A DNA stretch of 64,000 nucleotides, taken from the NCBI RefSeq assembly GCF_008253865.1, contig NZ_CP042331.1:1240001-1304000 (forward strand). The letters run 5' to 3'. The notes under the pieces are model-generated. The model was not told the origin of the DNA and ran no database searches. It was given only the letters and a program-made list of their open reading frames with translations. A program made the translations under genes and the position numbers. Shown piece after piece: positions 53,041 through 60,596 of this stretch. How positions within the stretch are numbered: position 1 is the stretch's first letter; each line of letters begins with the position of its first letter. This DNA is from Bosea sp. F3-2. GTDB taxonomy: Bacteria; Pseudomonadota; Alphaproteobacteria; Rhizobiales; Beijerinckiaceae.

Positions 53041-54158
53041 GCGCACGCATGGCCGGCATCAGCATCGAACGCGTCACCAAATCCTACGGCTCGCTGCAGG
53101 TCCTGAAGGACTTCACCCTCGATATCGCAGACGGCGAGTTCGTCGTCTTCGTCGGTCCGTCCGGCTGCGGGAAATCGACCATGCTGAAAATCCTCGCGGG
53201 GCTCGAAGAGGCCACGTCGGGCACCGTTCGGATCGGCGGGCGCGACGTCACCGACCTCGCCCCCGGTGACCGCGACATCGCCATGGTCTTCCAGAATTAC
53301 GCCCTCTATCCGCACCTGACGGTCGGGAGGAACATGGGCTTCGGCCTGAAGATGCGCCGCATGCCGGCGGCCGAGATCGACCGGCGAGTCCGAGAGGCCG
53401 CTCAGATCCTCGGTGTCGATCATTTGCTGGACCGCAAGCCCAGGGCGCTCTCGGGCGGGCAGCGCCAGCGCGTCGCGCTCGGCCGGGCCATTGTGCGCGA
53501 GCCGCAGGCCTTCCTGATGGACGAGCCGCTCTCCAATCTCGACGCCAAGCTGCGCGTCCATACCCGCGCCGAGATTTCCGCGCTCCACCAGCGCCTCAAG
53601 ACGACGACGATCTACGTTACGCATGACCAGACCGAGGCGATGACGATGGCTGACCGCATCGTGATCATGCGCGATGGCACGATCCAGCAGATCGCCGATC
53701 CGGACACGATGTTCCGCAAGCCGGCCAACCTCTTCGTCGCCGGCTTCATCGGCTCGCCGGGCATGAACTTCTTCCGCGCCGAGCTGACCGGCGCAGGCAC
53801 GGCCCGGCTGTTCGGGCGCGAGATCGCGCTTCCCCTGGCGAAGGAGGCCGACGGGCGCGAGCTGCTCGTCGGCCTGAGGCCCGAATATCTCAGCGCGGGC
53901 GCGGCCGGCCCGGTCACCTTCGAGGCGACGCCGCAGCTCGTCGAGAGCCTCGGCAGCGAGAAATACCTCTATCTCGACCTGCCCGAGGAGAACCGCGCCG
54001 CCCTCAAGGATGCCGGCAGCGACGACCGCCGGGCCGACCAGTTCATCGCCCGCGTCATGGATTCCGCCCCGATCGCGGAAGGCCGGCCGATGCCGCTCTC
54101 CTTCGATCCGGCGCGCCTGCATCTTTTCGATGCGAAGACGCATCTCGCCCTGAACTGA
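53037..54158 (+). CDS. Carbohydrate ABC importer ATPase, MalK/UgpC type
   Basis: A 373-residue ATPase. ABC domain: Walker A GPSGCGKST, Q-loop MVFQNYALYPHLTV, signature LSGGQRQRVALGRAI, Walker B AFLMDEPLSNLDAKLR, switch VTHDQTEAM. C-terminal regulatory OB/TOBE part about 240-370 (GSPGMNFFRAEL, VGLRPEYLSAG, LFDAKTHLAL). I take the coupled GTG at 53037; an ATG four codons in (53049) is possible. It completes the importer. Confidence 0.93.
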   Translation: MSARMAGISIERVTKSYGSLQVLKDFTLDIADGEFVVFVGPSGCGKSTMLKILAGLEEATSGTVRIGGRDVTDLAPGDRDIAMVFQNYALYPHLTVGRNMGFGLKMRRMPAAEIDRRVREAAQILGVDHLLDRKPRALSGGQRQRVALGRAIVREPQAFLMDEPLSNLDAKLRVHTRAEISALHQRLKTTTIYVTHDQTEAMTMADRIVIMRDGTIQQIADPDTMFRKPANLFVAGFIGSPGMNFFRAELTGAGTARLFGREIALPLAKEADGRELLVGLRPEYLSAGAAGPVTFEATPQLVESLGSEKYLYLDLPEENRAALKDAGSDDRRADQFIARVMDSAPIAEGRPMPLSFDPARLHLFDAKTHLALN

Positions 54159-54171
54159 GGACAGCGCAGCC

Positions 54172-55158
54172 ATGGCCATTCTCGTCACCGGCAGCGCAGG
54201 GCGCATCGGCTCCCGCGTCGTCGATCGCCTCCTCGCCGAAGGGCAGGCCGTCACCGGCTTCGACCTGCGCAGCGCCGGCCGTTCGCAACCCGGCTATCGC
54301 GAAATCGTCGGCGCCTTCGACGATCGCACAGCGGCGCGCGAGGCGGTGAAGGATGCCGAGGCGATCCTGCATCTCGGCGCCTGCATGTCCTGGCTCGCGA
54401 CTGACGCAGAGAAGCTCTTCCGGGCCAATGTCGACGGCACGCGCGTGCTGATGGAGGAAGCGGCTAGAGTGAAGCCGAGCCGCATCGTCTTCGCCAGCTC
54501 CGGCGAGGTCTATCCCGAGAATGTCCCGGACTATCTGCCGCTCGACGAGGACCATCCGCTCAAGCCGCGCTCGACCTATGGCCTGTCGAAGCAGCTTGGC
54601 GAGGAGATCGTCCGCTTCACCGAGCGCAGCGCCGGCATCCCGGCGACGATCCTGCGCTTCTCGCACACGCAGGACGCAGCCGAGCTGCTCGACGAGACCA
54701 GCTTCTTCTCGGGCCCGCGCTTCTTCCTGCACCCGAAGATCGGCCAGCAGGAGGGCTTCGGCAACGCGTCCGCGGTCGCCGCGCTGAAGGCGGTCGATGA
54801 CGGCACGCCCGCGCTCGTCCTCTCCCGCAACGAGAACGGCCGGCCCTTCCGCATGCACATCACCGATGCCCGCGACATGGTCGACGGCATCCTGCTCGCG
54901 CTGCGCAGCGAGAAGGCGGCAGGGCGCACCTATAATCTCGGCGCCACCGCGCCCGTTGATTTCGCCGAGGCGCTGCCGTTGATGGCGCGGGCGACGGGGC
55001 TGCCGCTGAAAACGGTCGACCTGCCCGGTTCCGGCGTGTTCTACGAAACCTCGAATGCCCGGATTCGGGCCGAATTGGGTTTCGAGCCGCAATGGACGAT
55101 CGAGCGGATGATCGCGGAGGCCGCCGCGGCGCGGGCGGCCCGCGCGAAGGCGGCCTGA
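54172..55158 (+). CDS. NAD-dependent epimerase/dehydratase family protein
   Basis: A 328-residue extended short-chain dehydrogenase. N-terminal cofactor motif VTGSAGRIGSRVVDRLL, IVFASSGEVYPE with the active-site Ser, and the catalytic STYGLSKQLGEEI (Tyr and Lys four apart). Members act on nucleotide sugars, uronates or free sugar acids. It lies 13 bp after the ATPase gene and 2 bp before the regulator-lactonase gene, inside the sugar-oxidation operon. A uronate or sugar dehydrogenase or a C-epimerase role is possible; I cannot decide. Confidence 0.88.
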   Translation: MAILVTGSAGRIGSRVVDRLLAEGQAVTGFDLRSAGRSQPGYREIVGAFDDRTAAREAVKDAEAILHLGACMSWLATDAEKLFRANVDGTRVLMEEAARVKPSRIVFASSGEVYPENVPDYLPLDEDHPLKPRSTYGLSKQLGEEIVRFTERSAGIPATILRFSHTQDAAELLDETSFFSGPRFFLHPKIGQQEGFGNASAVAALKAVDDGTPALVLSRNENGRPFRMHITDARDMVDGILLALRSEKAAGRTYNLGATAPVDFAEALPLMARATGLPLKTVDLPGSGVFYETSNARIRAELGFEPQWTIERMIAEAAAARAARAKAA

Positions 55159-55160
55159 GG

Positions 55161-56870
55161 ATGCAGGAAGAGCGCGTCCTGCCCCCGGAGGAGCGCGACG
55201 TCCCGGTCGGCGCCGCGGCGCTGGCCAAGGGCCTCTACCTGCTCGAAGTGATCGGCGAACACCCGACGCCGCCGCGCTTCAAGGATCTGCAGGCCGCGAC
55301 CGGGCTCGCCAAAGGCACGCTGGCCCGGCTCCTCAACACGCTGCTGCTGTTCCGTTTGATCCGGCACGAAGACAGCGACAACACCTACCGGCTCGGCCAC
55401 AGGCTGTTCGAACTCGCCCATCGCGTCTGGGAATCCTTCGATCTGCGCGGCGCCGCCGCCCCCATGCTGGAACGGCTGGCAGAGGAAACGCGCGAAACGG
55501 TCGCGCTCTGCGCCATCGATGGCGGCGAGGTGCTCTATATCGACCAGCGCAGCCGCGGCGGCGCCTTCGGCTTCCGCATCGAGGCCGGCAGGCGCGCACC
55601 TCTCCATTGCACCGCCGGCGGCAAGGCGCTCCTCGCCTTCGCCGAGCCACATGAGCGCCGCGCCCTGCTCGACCGGATCAAGCTCGAACGCTACGCCCCC
55701 GCCACAATCACCGACGAGGAAGCCCTTCTCGCCGATCTCGCCCTCGCCCGGGCGCGCGGCTATGCCGTCTCGCAGGAGGAGCACGTCCCCGGCGTCTCCT
55801 CGGCGGCGGCGCCGATCTTCGACCATACCGGCCGAGCCATCGCCGCGATCGGCATCTTCGGCCCGGCGGCGCGGCTCTCCAGCGACCGCCTGCTCACGAC
55901 GGGGCGCGACCTGATGGCGGCGGCGCGCCAGATCTCCGGCAATGTCGGCGCCATGCCCGTTAACATCGCGCCGCCCTCCCCAGCCCACCGGCAGAGCGAC
56001 AGCGACGCCGAATGCGTCCTGCCCTGGGGCGCGCATCTGGCAGAAGGCCCGCTCTGGTCTATGGCGGAGCAGCGCCTCTACTGGGTCGACATCCTGGCAC
56101 CGGCCGTCCACCGCTTCGATCCGGCGACGCGCACCAACCAGGAGGTGCGGCTGCCGCGCCTCGTCAGCGCTGTCATCGAAAGGCAGCAGGGCGGGCTTGC
56201 GGCGCTGACGCAGGAGGGGCTGGAAAGCTTCGATTTCGCCAGCGGCGCCCTGTCCCCGCTCGTCGACCCCGAGGCCGACCTGCCGGACAACCGTTTCAAC
56301 GACGGCAAATGCGACCGGCAAGGCCGGCTCTGGGCCGGCTCGATGAGCCTCGATGCAGCCAGGCCCACCGGCTCGCTCTACATGATACGCGGCGATCTGA
56401 GCTGGCAGCGCGCCGATAGCGGCTTCCGCGTCGCCAACGGCCTCGATTGGAGCCCCGACGGCCGCACTTTCTACTTCACCGACAGCGCGCCTGGCCGCAT
56501 CTACGCCTATGCGTTCGACATGACTTCGGGCGCGGTCTCCGGGCGCCGCATCTTCGCCGAGATCGACCCGGCCGAGGGCCGCCCCGATGGCCTGGCGGTG
56601 GACAGCGAAGGCTTCATCTGGTGCGCGCTCTGGGATGGCTGGCGCGTGCGGCGCTTCACGCCGGACGGTCGCCGCGACCGCGATATCCGCCTGCCCGTGC
56701 CGCGCCCGACCAGCCTGACCTTCGGCGGGGCCGACCTCTCGACCCTCTTCATCACCACGGCGCGCATCCGCCTGCCTTCCCGCGTGCTGGCTGAAGCGCC
56801 CTTCTCCGGCGGCCTCTTCGCCGCGCCGGCCCCCGTCCCCGGCCTGCCCTCGACAGGGTTTGCAGGATGA
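55161..56870 (+). CDS. Fused IclR regulator and SMP-30/gluconolactonase-type lactonase
   Basis: A 569-residue single frame. Residues 15-80 form an IclR winged helix (GAAALAKGLYLLEVIG, FKDLQAATGLAKGTLARLLNTL) and 90-262 the IclR effector domain (VALCAIDGGEVLYIDQRS, LHCTAGGKALLAF, GVSSAAAPIFDHTGRAIAAIG). After a linker (about 265-282) comes a full six-bladed SMP-30 lactonase, residues 283-569, with predicted metal ligands E295 (AEGPLW), N426 (VANGLDW) and D476 (RPDGLAV). No stop, frameshift or internal ribosome site is seen at the junction. ATG at 55161 is two bases after the epimerase stop. It could sense the sugar lactone or aldonate it processes. Confidence 0.93.
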   Translation: MQEERVLPPEERDVPVGAAALAKGLYLLEVIGEHPTPPRFKDLQAATGLAKGTLARLLNTLLLFRLIRHEDSDNTYRLGHRLFELAHRVWESFDLRGAAAPMLERLAEETRETVALCAIDGGEVLYIDQRSRGGAFGFRIEAGRRAPLHCTAGGKALLAFAEPHERRALLDRIKLERYAPATITDEEALLADLALARARGYAVSQEEHVPGVSSAAAPIFDHTGRAIAAIGIFGPAARLSSDRLLTTGRDLMAAARQISGNVGAMPVNIAPPSPAHRQSDSDAECVLPWGAHLAEGPLWSMAEQRLYWVDILAPAVHRFDPATRTNQEVRLPRLVSAVIERQQGGLAALTQEGLESFDFASGALSPLVDPEADLPDNRFNDGKCDRQGRLWAGSMSLDAARPTGSLYMIRGDLSWQRADSGFRVANGLDWSPDGRTFYFTDSAPGRIYAYAFDMTSGAVSGRRIFAEIDPAEGRPDGLAVDSEGFIWCALWDGWRVRRFTPDGRRDRDIRLPVPRPTSLTFGGADLSTLFITTARIRLPSRVLAEAPFSGGLFAAPAPVPGLPSTGFAG

Positions 56871-57631
56871 CGCTGGAAGCCATCTATCCGGATCTCAAGG
56901 GTCGCAGCGTCCTGGTCACAGGCGGGGCCGACGGAATTGGCCGCGCCACGGTCGTCGCGTTCACTCGCCAGGGAGCCCGCGTCGGCTTCATCGACATCGC
57001 GGCCGATGCCGGTGAAGCGCTCGTAGCCGAGTTGCGGGCAACAGGCGCCGAAGTTGCCTTCGCCCACGCCGACCTGCGCGACATCGATGCCGCGCTGGCA
57101 GCGGCCGATGCCCTGGGGGCAAGGCTCGGCCCGGCCGCGATCCTCGTCAACAACGCCGGCCATGACAAGCGGCACGCCTTTGCGAGCGTGACGCCGGATT
57201 ACTGGGACGACCGTTTCGCCGTGAACCTGCGGCCGATGATGTTCCTTGCCCAGAAGCTTGCGCCCGGTATGGCGGCGCTCGGCGGCGGCGCGATCGTCAA
57301 TCTGAGTTCCACGTCCTGGATGAAACGCTCGGCCGATCTGATTGCCTACACCACGGCGAAATCGGCGGTCATCGGCCTCACCCGTTCGCTGGCGCGCGAG
57401 CTCGGGCCGGACCGTATCCGCGTCAACTGCGTCACGCCCGGCTGGGTGATGACGCCGCGCCAGCGCGCCGAGCGCCTGACACCCGAACGCTGGGCCCAGG
57501 CGCAAGAACAACAGGCGATCAAGGGCGCGATCGAGCCCGAGGACATCGCCGCGATGATCCTGTTCCTTGCTTCCGACGCAGCGCGCATGTGCACGGGCCA
57601 GAACTTCATCGTCGACGCGGGAACCGTCTGA
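56867..57631 (+). CDS. SDR family oxidoreductase (probable sugar 1-dehydrogenase)
   Basis: A 254-residue classical SDR. TGGADGIGRATVVAFTRQG cofactor loop, FIDIAADAG with acidic residue favouring NAD, NNAGHDKRHAF, catalytic Ser in VNLSSTSW, and Tyr-Lys in YTTAKSAV. C-terminal VDAGTV end. It overlaps the fusion gene by ATGA and is the last gene of the operon. In a pathway with lactonase, dehydratase and lyase it fits the first step, oxidation of a sugar to its lactone, as known for SDR-type xylose/arabinose/fucose dehydrogenases. Confidence 0.9.
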   Translation: MTLEAIYPDLKGRSVLVTGGADGIGRATVVAFTRQGARVGFIDIAADAGEALVAELRATGAEVAFAHADLRDIDAALAAADALGARLGPAAILVNNAGHDKRHAFASVTPDYWDDRFAVNLRPMMFLAQKLAPGMAALGGGAIVNLSSTSWMKRSADLIAYTTAKSAVIGLTRSLARELGPDRIRVNCVTPGWVMTPRQRAERLTPERWAQAQEQQAIKGAIEPEDIAAMILFLASDAARMCTGQNFIVDAGTV

Positions 57632-57706
57632 CCATGGACGCCCTGCGCGACAGGCGGGGCCTGCCACTGGGTAACTTTCCGTTGCCCGCTCCGTGGCGTT
57701 CCGGTT

Positions 57707-57814
57707 CAGCTCGATAACGGCTAAGGCCTTGGTCGTCACAGGGCCATGCCAACACATACCGGCAACATGCCAGTCGGCGAGGTACCGGGCCATCGCCGCC
57801 GGCTCGGCGATGAT
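57707..57814 (-). pseudogene. Possible remnant of an FAD-linked oxidase N terminus
   Basis: Read leftward, the frame gives AEPAAMARYLADWHVAG and then KALAVIEL. The pattern (A.. MARYLxDWxG....ALAV) resembles the N-terminal segment of GlcD/D-lactate dehydrogenase-type FAD oxidases just before the FAD-binding fold. Only about 36 codons survive and similarity is short, so the call is tentative. Confidence 0.3.
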
Positions 57815-57820
57815 GCCTGC

Positions 57821-57879
57821 TATCGCATCGGATTTTTCCGAAAAGTGGAATCCACTTTTCGGAAAAATCCGATGCGATA
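57821..57879. repeat. 59 bp perfect palindrome (29 bp arms)
   Basis: Left arm 57821-57849 begins TATCGCATCGGATTTTTCCG and the right arm 57851-57879 is its exact reverse complement, around a single central A. With T-rich tracts on both strands (GATTTTTCC) it can terminate transcription from both convergent operons. Related TTTTCCGAAAAGTGGA elements are dispersed in many Hyphomicrobiales genomes, so it is probably one copy of a repeat family. Confidence 0.85.
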
Positions 57880-57969
57880 ACAATTACATAGATCGCCGTT
57901 ACCGCGTCCGATAGGACACGCGGCTATCTAGGGCCCGTCATCGGCAGGTGTAATATCCCCTGTCCCGCG

Positions 57970-58809
57970 CTACTTCGGCACGCCATTGATGACGAAGAGG
58001 GCACGCGTAAACTGATCGGGCGGGAAGCTTCCGAAGCTACGGGCATAAATCTCCTTCACACGATCCGTGCGATAGAGCTCCGCCAGCGTGGCATCGACAA
58101 GCAAGCGCAGCCTTTCATCGCCGCGCGGCAGGGCCAGCGCATAGGTCTCAAACGTGAAATACTGGTCGGAAAGCTTCATACCGGAGCGGTTCGGGCTGTT
58201 AAATACATGATAGCTGAGGATGCCGCGATCCGCGAAATATGCGTCGATCTTTCCCGCGGATAGGTTCCGGACACCGTCTGGATGAGTCTGCATCGGAACG
58301 ATCTCGGCCTGGATTCCGAGTTGCGCCAGCGTCGCTTTCAGGACTTCCTCGGTCGTCGTGCTCCGCAGAACGCCAATCTTTTTGCCGCGCAGATCCTCAA
58401 GGCGGACGACTTCGTTGACCCGGTGAAGGACTCCGGCGCCATCAATGAAGGTCGGGAGCGAAAAATCAACGATGGCGCGACGCGACATGGTCATCGAAGT
58501 TGGGTCGCAAAGAATATCGATCCTCCCATCCCGCAGCGCCTCCAGGCGATCCGTGGACGAGACCTCGACATATTCGATCTTGAGTGAAGCGATACCTTGC
58601 GTATTCTTCACGCCGGCAGCGACTTCGCGGCAGAGATCGACGATATATCCGGAAGGATCCCCTCTGGTCGTACGATAGGAGTACGGCGGTGCATCAACCC
58701 GGAAGCCAAGCCGCAATGTACCTGTCTCGCGAGCCCGTGCCAGGGTGTCTGCCGCCGAGCTTGCCGTCGATATCGCCGTGCAGAGAAGCACGACCAAAAA
58801 TGCTCGCAT
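57970..58809 (-). CDS. Family 3 extracellular solute-binding protein without its own permeases
   Basis: A 279-residue amino acid/opine-type receptor. Sec signal about residues 1-20 (RAFLVVLLCTAISTASSA); mature start TLARARETGTLRLGFRVDAPPYSYRTTRGDPSGYIVDLCREVA; then DGRIDILCDPTSMTMSRRAIVDFSLPTF. I use the ATG at 58807-58809 with GGAGG upstream, ten codons inside the open frame. No permease or ATPase lies next to it in the window. It is the downstream-most gene of the leftward run that includes HyuB, HyuA and the Amadori enzymes, about 180 bp after HyuB. It may bind an amino acid conjugate for a transporter encoded elsewhere. Confidence 0.88.
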   Translation of the reverse strand: MRAFLVVLLCTAISTASSAADTLARARETGTLRLGFRVDAPPYSYRTTRGDPSGYIVDLCREVAAGVKNTQGIASLKIEYVEVSSTDRLEALRDGRIDILCDPTSMTMSRRAIVDFSLPTFIDGAGVLHRVNEVVRLEDLRGKKIGVLRSTTTEEVLKATLAQLGIQAEIVPMQTHPDGVRNLSAGKIDAYFADRGILSYHVFNSPNRSGMKLSDQYFTFETYALALPRGDERLRLLVDATLAELYRTDRVKEIYARSFGSFPPDQFTRALFVINGVPK

Positions 58810-58988
58810 AGTTGCCTCCGCCTTTTGGCAAGCGTGCACAATATGCCGGCAGGATGGATCGAAGAACTTCGTTTCTGGTGGCCAAGGCTTGCGACGAGTG
58901 CGTATCGGCGCGATCGCAGACCTCCGGCGACTGACTGGCAGCCCGTGAGAGGCGAGGACAGACCCTAGGCGAGCTGAAGCATCCCGGT

Positions 58989-60596
58989 TCAGTAGCGTTG
59001 CTCAGCGCGGTCTTTCGCCTGCAGCTCGACACTCCGTTCGGTTGGTGGGCCATAACCACCGCCCCCCGGCGTGATGATCTCGACGATCTGCCCGGCCTCC
59101 AGCGCACCGTCGCCTTTGACGAAGGGTTCCACGCCTTCGCTGAAGCGGAAGGCACCGCCCTGCCCCGGCCCGCCGCCGGCAAGACCCCATGGGCGGGTGG
59201 TCAGGCGCGAATTGTCGAGATTGAGCCGGCACGGCGCCTCTGCCCGGTAGACACGCCGCAGCCCCATGCCGCCACGCTGGCGTCCCGCTCCGCCCGAGCC
59301 GTCGACCAGCTCGTAGCGCAGCAAGGTCAGCGGATACTCGACCTCGAGAGCTTCGACCGGCAGGTTCGAGGTGTTGGTCATGTGGACATGGACGCCGTCG
59401 AGCCCATCCTTGTGCGCCCGTGCGCCGGAGCCGCCGCCGATCGTCTCGAGATAGACCCAGAGCTCGCCGCTGCCTGGCTGCTCACCCGCGAAGGTCGCCG
59501 CGGCCACCGCACCCGAGCAGGCCGCGATCACTCGCTCCGGCACGGCCTGCGCCAGGGCGCCGTGGATGAGGTCCACCACGCGCTGGCAAGCAGCGATGCG
59601 GCCGTTGACCGCGGCGGGATGCACGCAATTGAGCACCGTTCCTTCCGTCGCGGTGACGGTCAGAGGCCGCGCCAGCCCGGCATTGGGCGGGATCGTCGGG
59701 TCGGCCACCGTCTTGACGGCGTAGTACACCGTCGAGAGCAGTGCCGTGTAGACCATGTTGAAGCCGGCGCGCATCTGCGGCGGCGAGTCGAAGGCGAGCA
59801 TCATCTCCTCGCCCTTGACGGTAATCTCGACGGAGAAGGTCAGCGGCGTGTCGATCTCTGGATTGTCGAAGGAATCCGAGAAGCGGTAGACCCCGTCCGG
59901 GATCGAGGCGATGCCAGCGCGCATCTTGCGCTCGGCATAATCCTGCAGCGCCTTGCCTGCGGCCAGCACCGTGCCGCGGCCGTATTTGTCGCAGAGCGCG
60001 CGCAGCCGCTCGACGCCGAGGCGGTTCGCGGCCATCTGGGCGCGCAGGTCGGAGAGGCGCTCGCGCGGGACCTGGCAGTTGAGCAGGATCAGCTCCTGCA
60101 CGTCCTTCATCAGCACGCCGCCGTCATAGAGGCGGATCGGCGGGATGCGCAGGCCCTCCTGATAGATGTGAGCGTGGCCGCGATCGGCGAAATCCGAGTG
60201 GTGCGCGGTGTTGACCGCCCAGGCGATCATGACGCCTTCGTGGAACACCGGCTCGGCCAGCACGATGTCGGGCAGATGCGTGCCGCCGCCCTCATAGGCG
60301 TCGTTGCCGATGAAGACGTCGCCCGGTTTCATTTCTGCGACCGGATGGCGCTTCAGGATATGCGGGATGATGCCGATGAAGGAGCCGAGATGCATCGGGA
60401 TGTGCTCGGCCTGGCAGAGCGTCTGCCCCTCGGCGTCGAACAGCGCGGTCGAGCAATCGCGGCGCTCCTTGATGTTGGTCGAATAGCTCGCCTTGACCAG
60501 CGCCTCGCCCATCTCCTCGGCGATGGAGGCGAAGGCGGAGCCGATGACCTCGACGGTGATCGGATCGACGCTGACGGATGCGCTCACATTCATCAC
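58989..60596 (-). CDS. hyuB: Hydantoinase B/oxoprolinase family protein
   Basis: A 535-residue HyuB-type subunit (5-oxoprolinase C-terminal class). Typical segments: DPITVEVIGSAFASIAEEMGEALVKASYSTNIKERRDCSTALFD, MHLGSFIGIIPHIL, KPGDVFIGNDAYEGGGTHLPDIVLAEPVF, HHSDFADRGHAHIYQEGLRIPP and the late GGAGRQRGGMGLRRVYRAE. With HyuA it forms an ATP-dependent enzyme opening a cyclic amide (hydantoin, N-methylhydantoin, 5-oxoproline or lactam). The ATG overlaps the HyuA stop (GTGATGA), so both are made together. Its position below Amadori genes suggests a cyclic amino acid derivative as substrate. Confidence 0.92.
   Translation of the reverse strand: MMNVSASVSVDPITVEVIGSAFASIAEEMGEALVKASYSTNIKERRDCSTALFDAEGQTLCQAEHIPMHLGSFIGIIPHILKRHPVAEMKPGDVFIGNDAYEGGGTHLPDIVLAEPVFHEGVMIAWAVNTAHHSDFADRGHAHIYQEGLRIPPIRLYDGGVLMKDVQELILLNCQVPRERLSDLRAQMAANRLGVERLRALCDKYGRGTVLAAGKALQDYAERKMRAGIASIPDGVYRFSDSFDNPEIDTPLTFSVEITVKGEEMMLAFDSPPQMRAGFNMVYTALLSTVYYAVKTVADPTIPPNAGLARPLTVTATEGTVLNCVHPAAVNGRIAACQRVVDLIHGALAQAVPERVIAACSGAVAAATFAGEQPGSGELWVYLETIGGGSGARAHKDGLDGVHVHMTNTSNLPVEALEVEYPLTLLRYELVDGSGGAGRQRGGMGLRRVYRAEAPCRLNLDNSRLTTRPWGLAGGGPGQGGAFRFSEGVEPFVKGDGALEAGQIVEIITPGGGGYGPPTERSVELQAKDRAEQRY

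Larger units (their letters stand above)
57632..57969. other. Gap with palindrome and a possible FAD-oxidase remnant
   Basis: 338 bp between convergent operons. It contains a 59 bp near-perfect palindrome (57821-57879) and, on the minus strand next to it, a short stretch that resembles the start of an FAD-linked oxidase. No complete gene is present. Confidence 0.6.
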
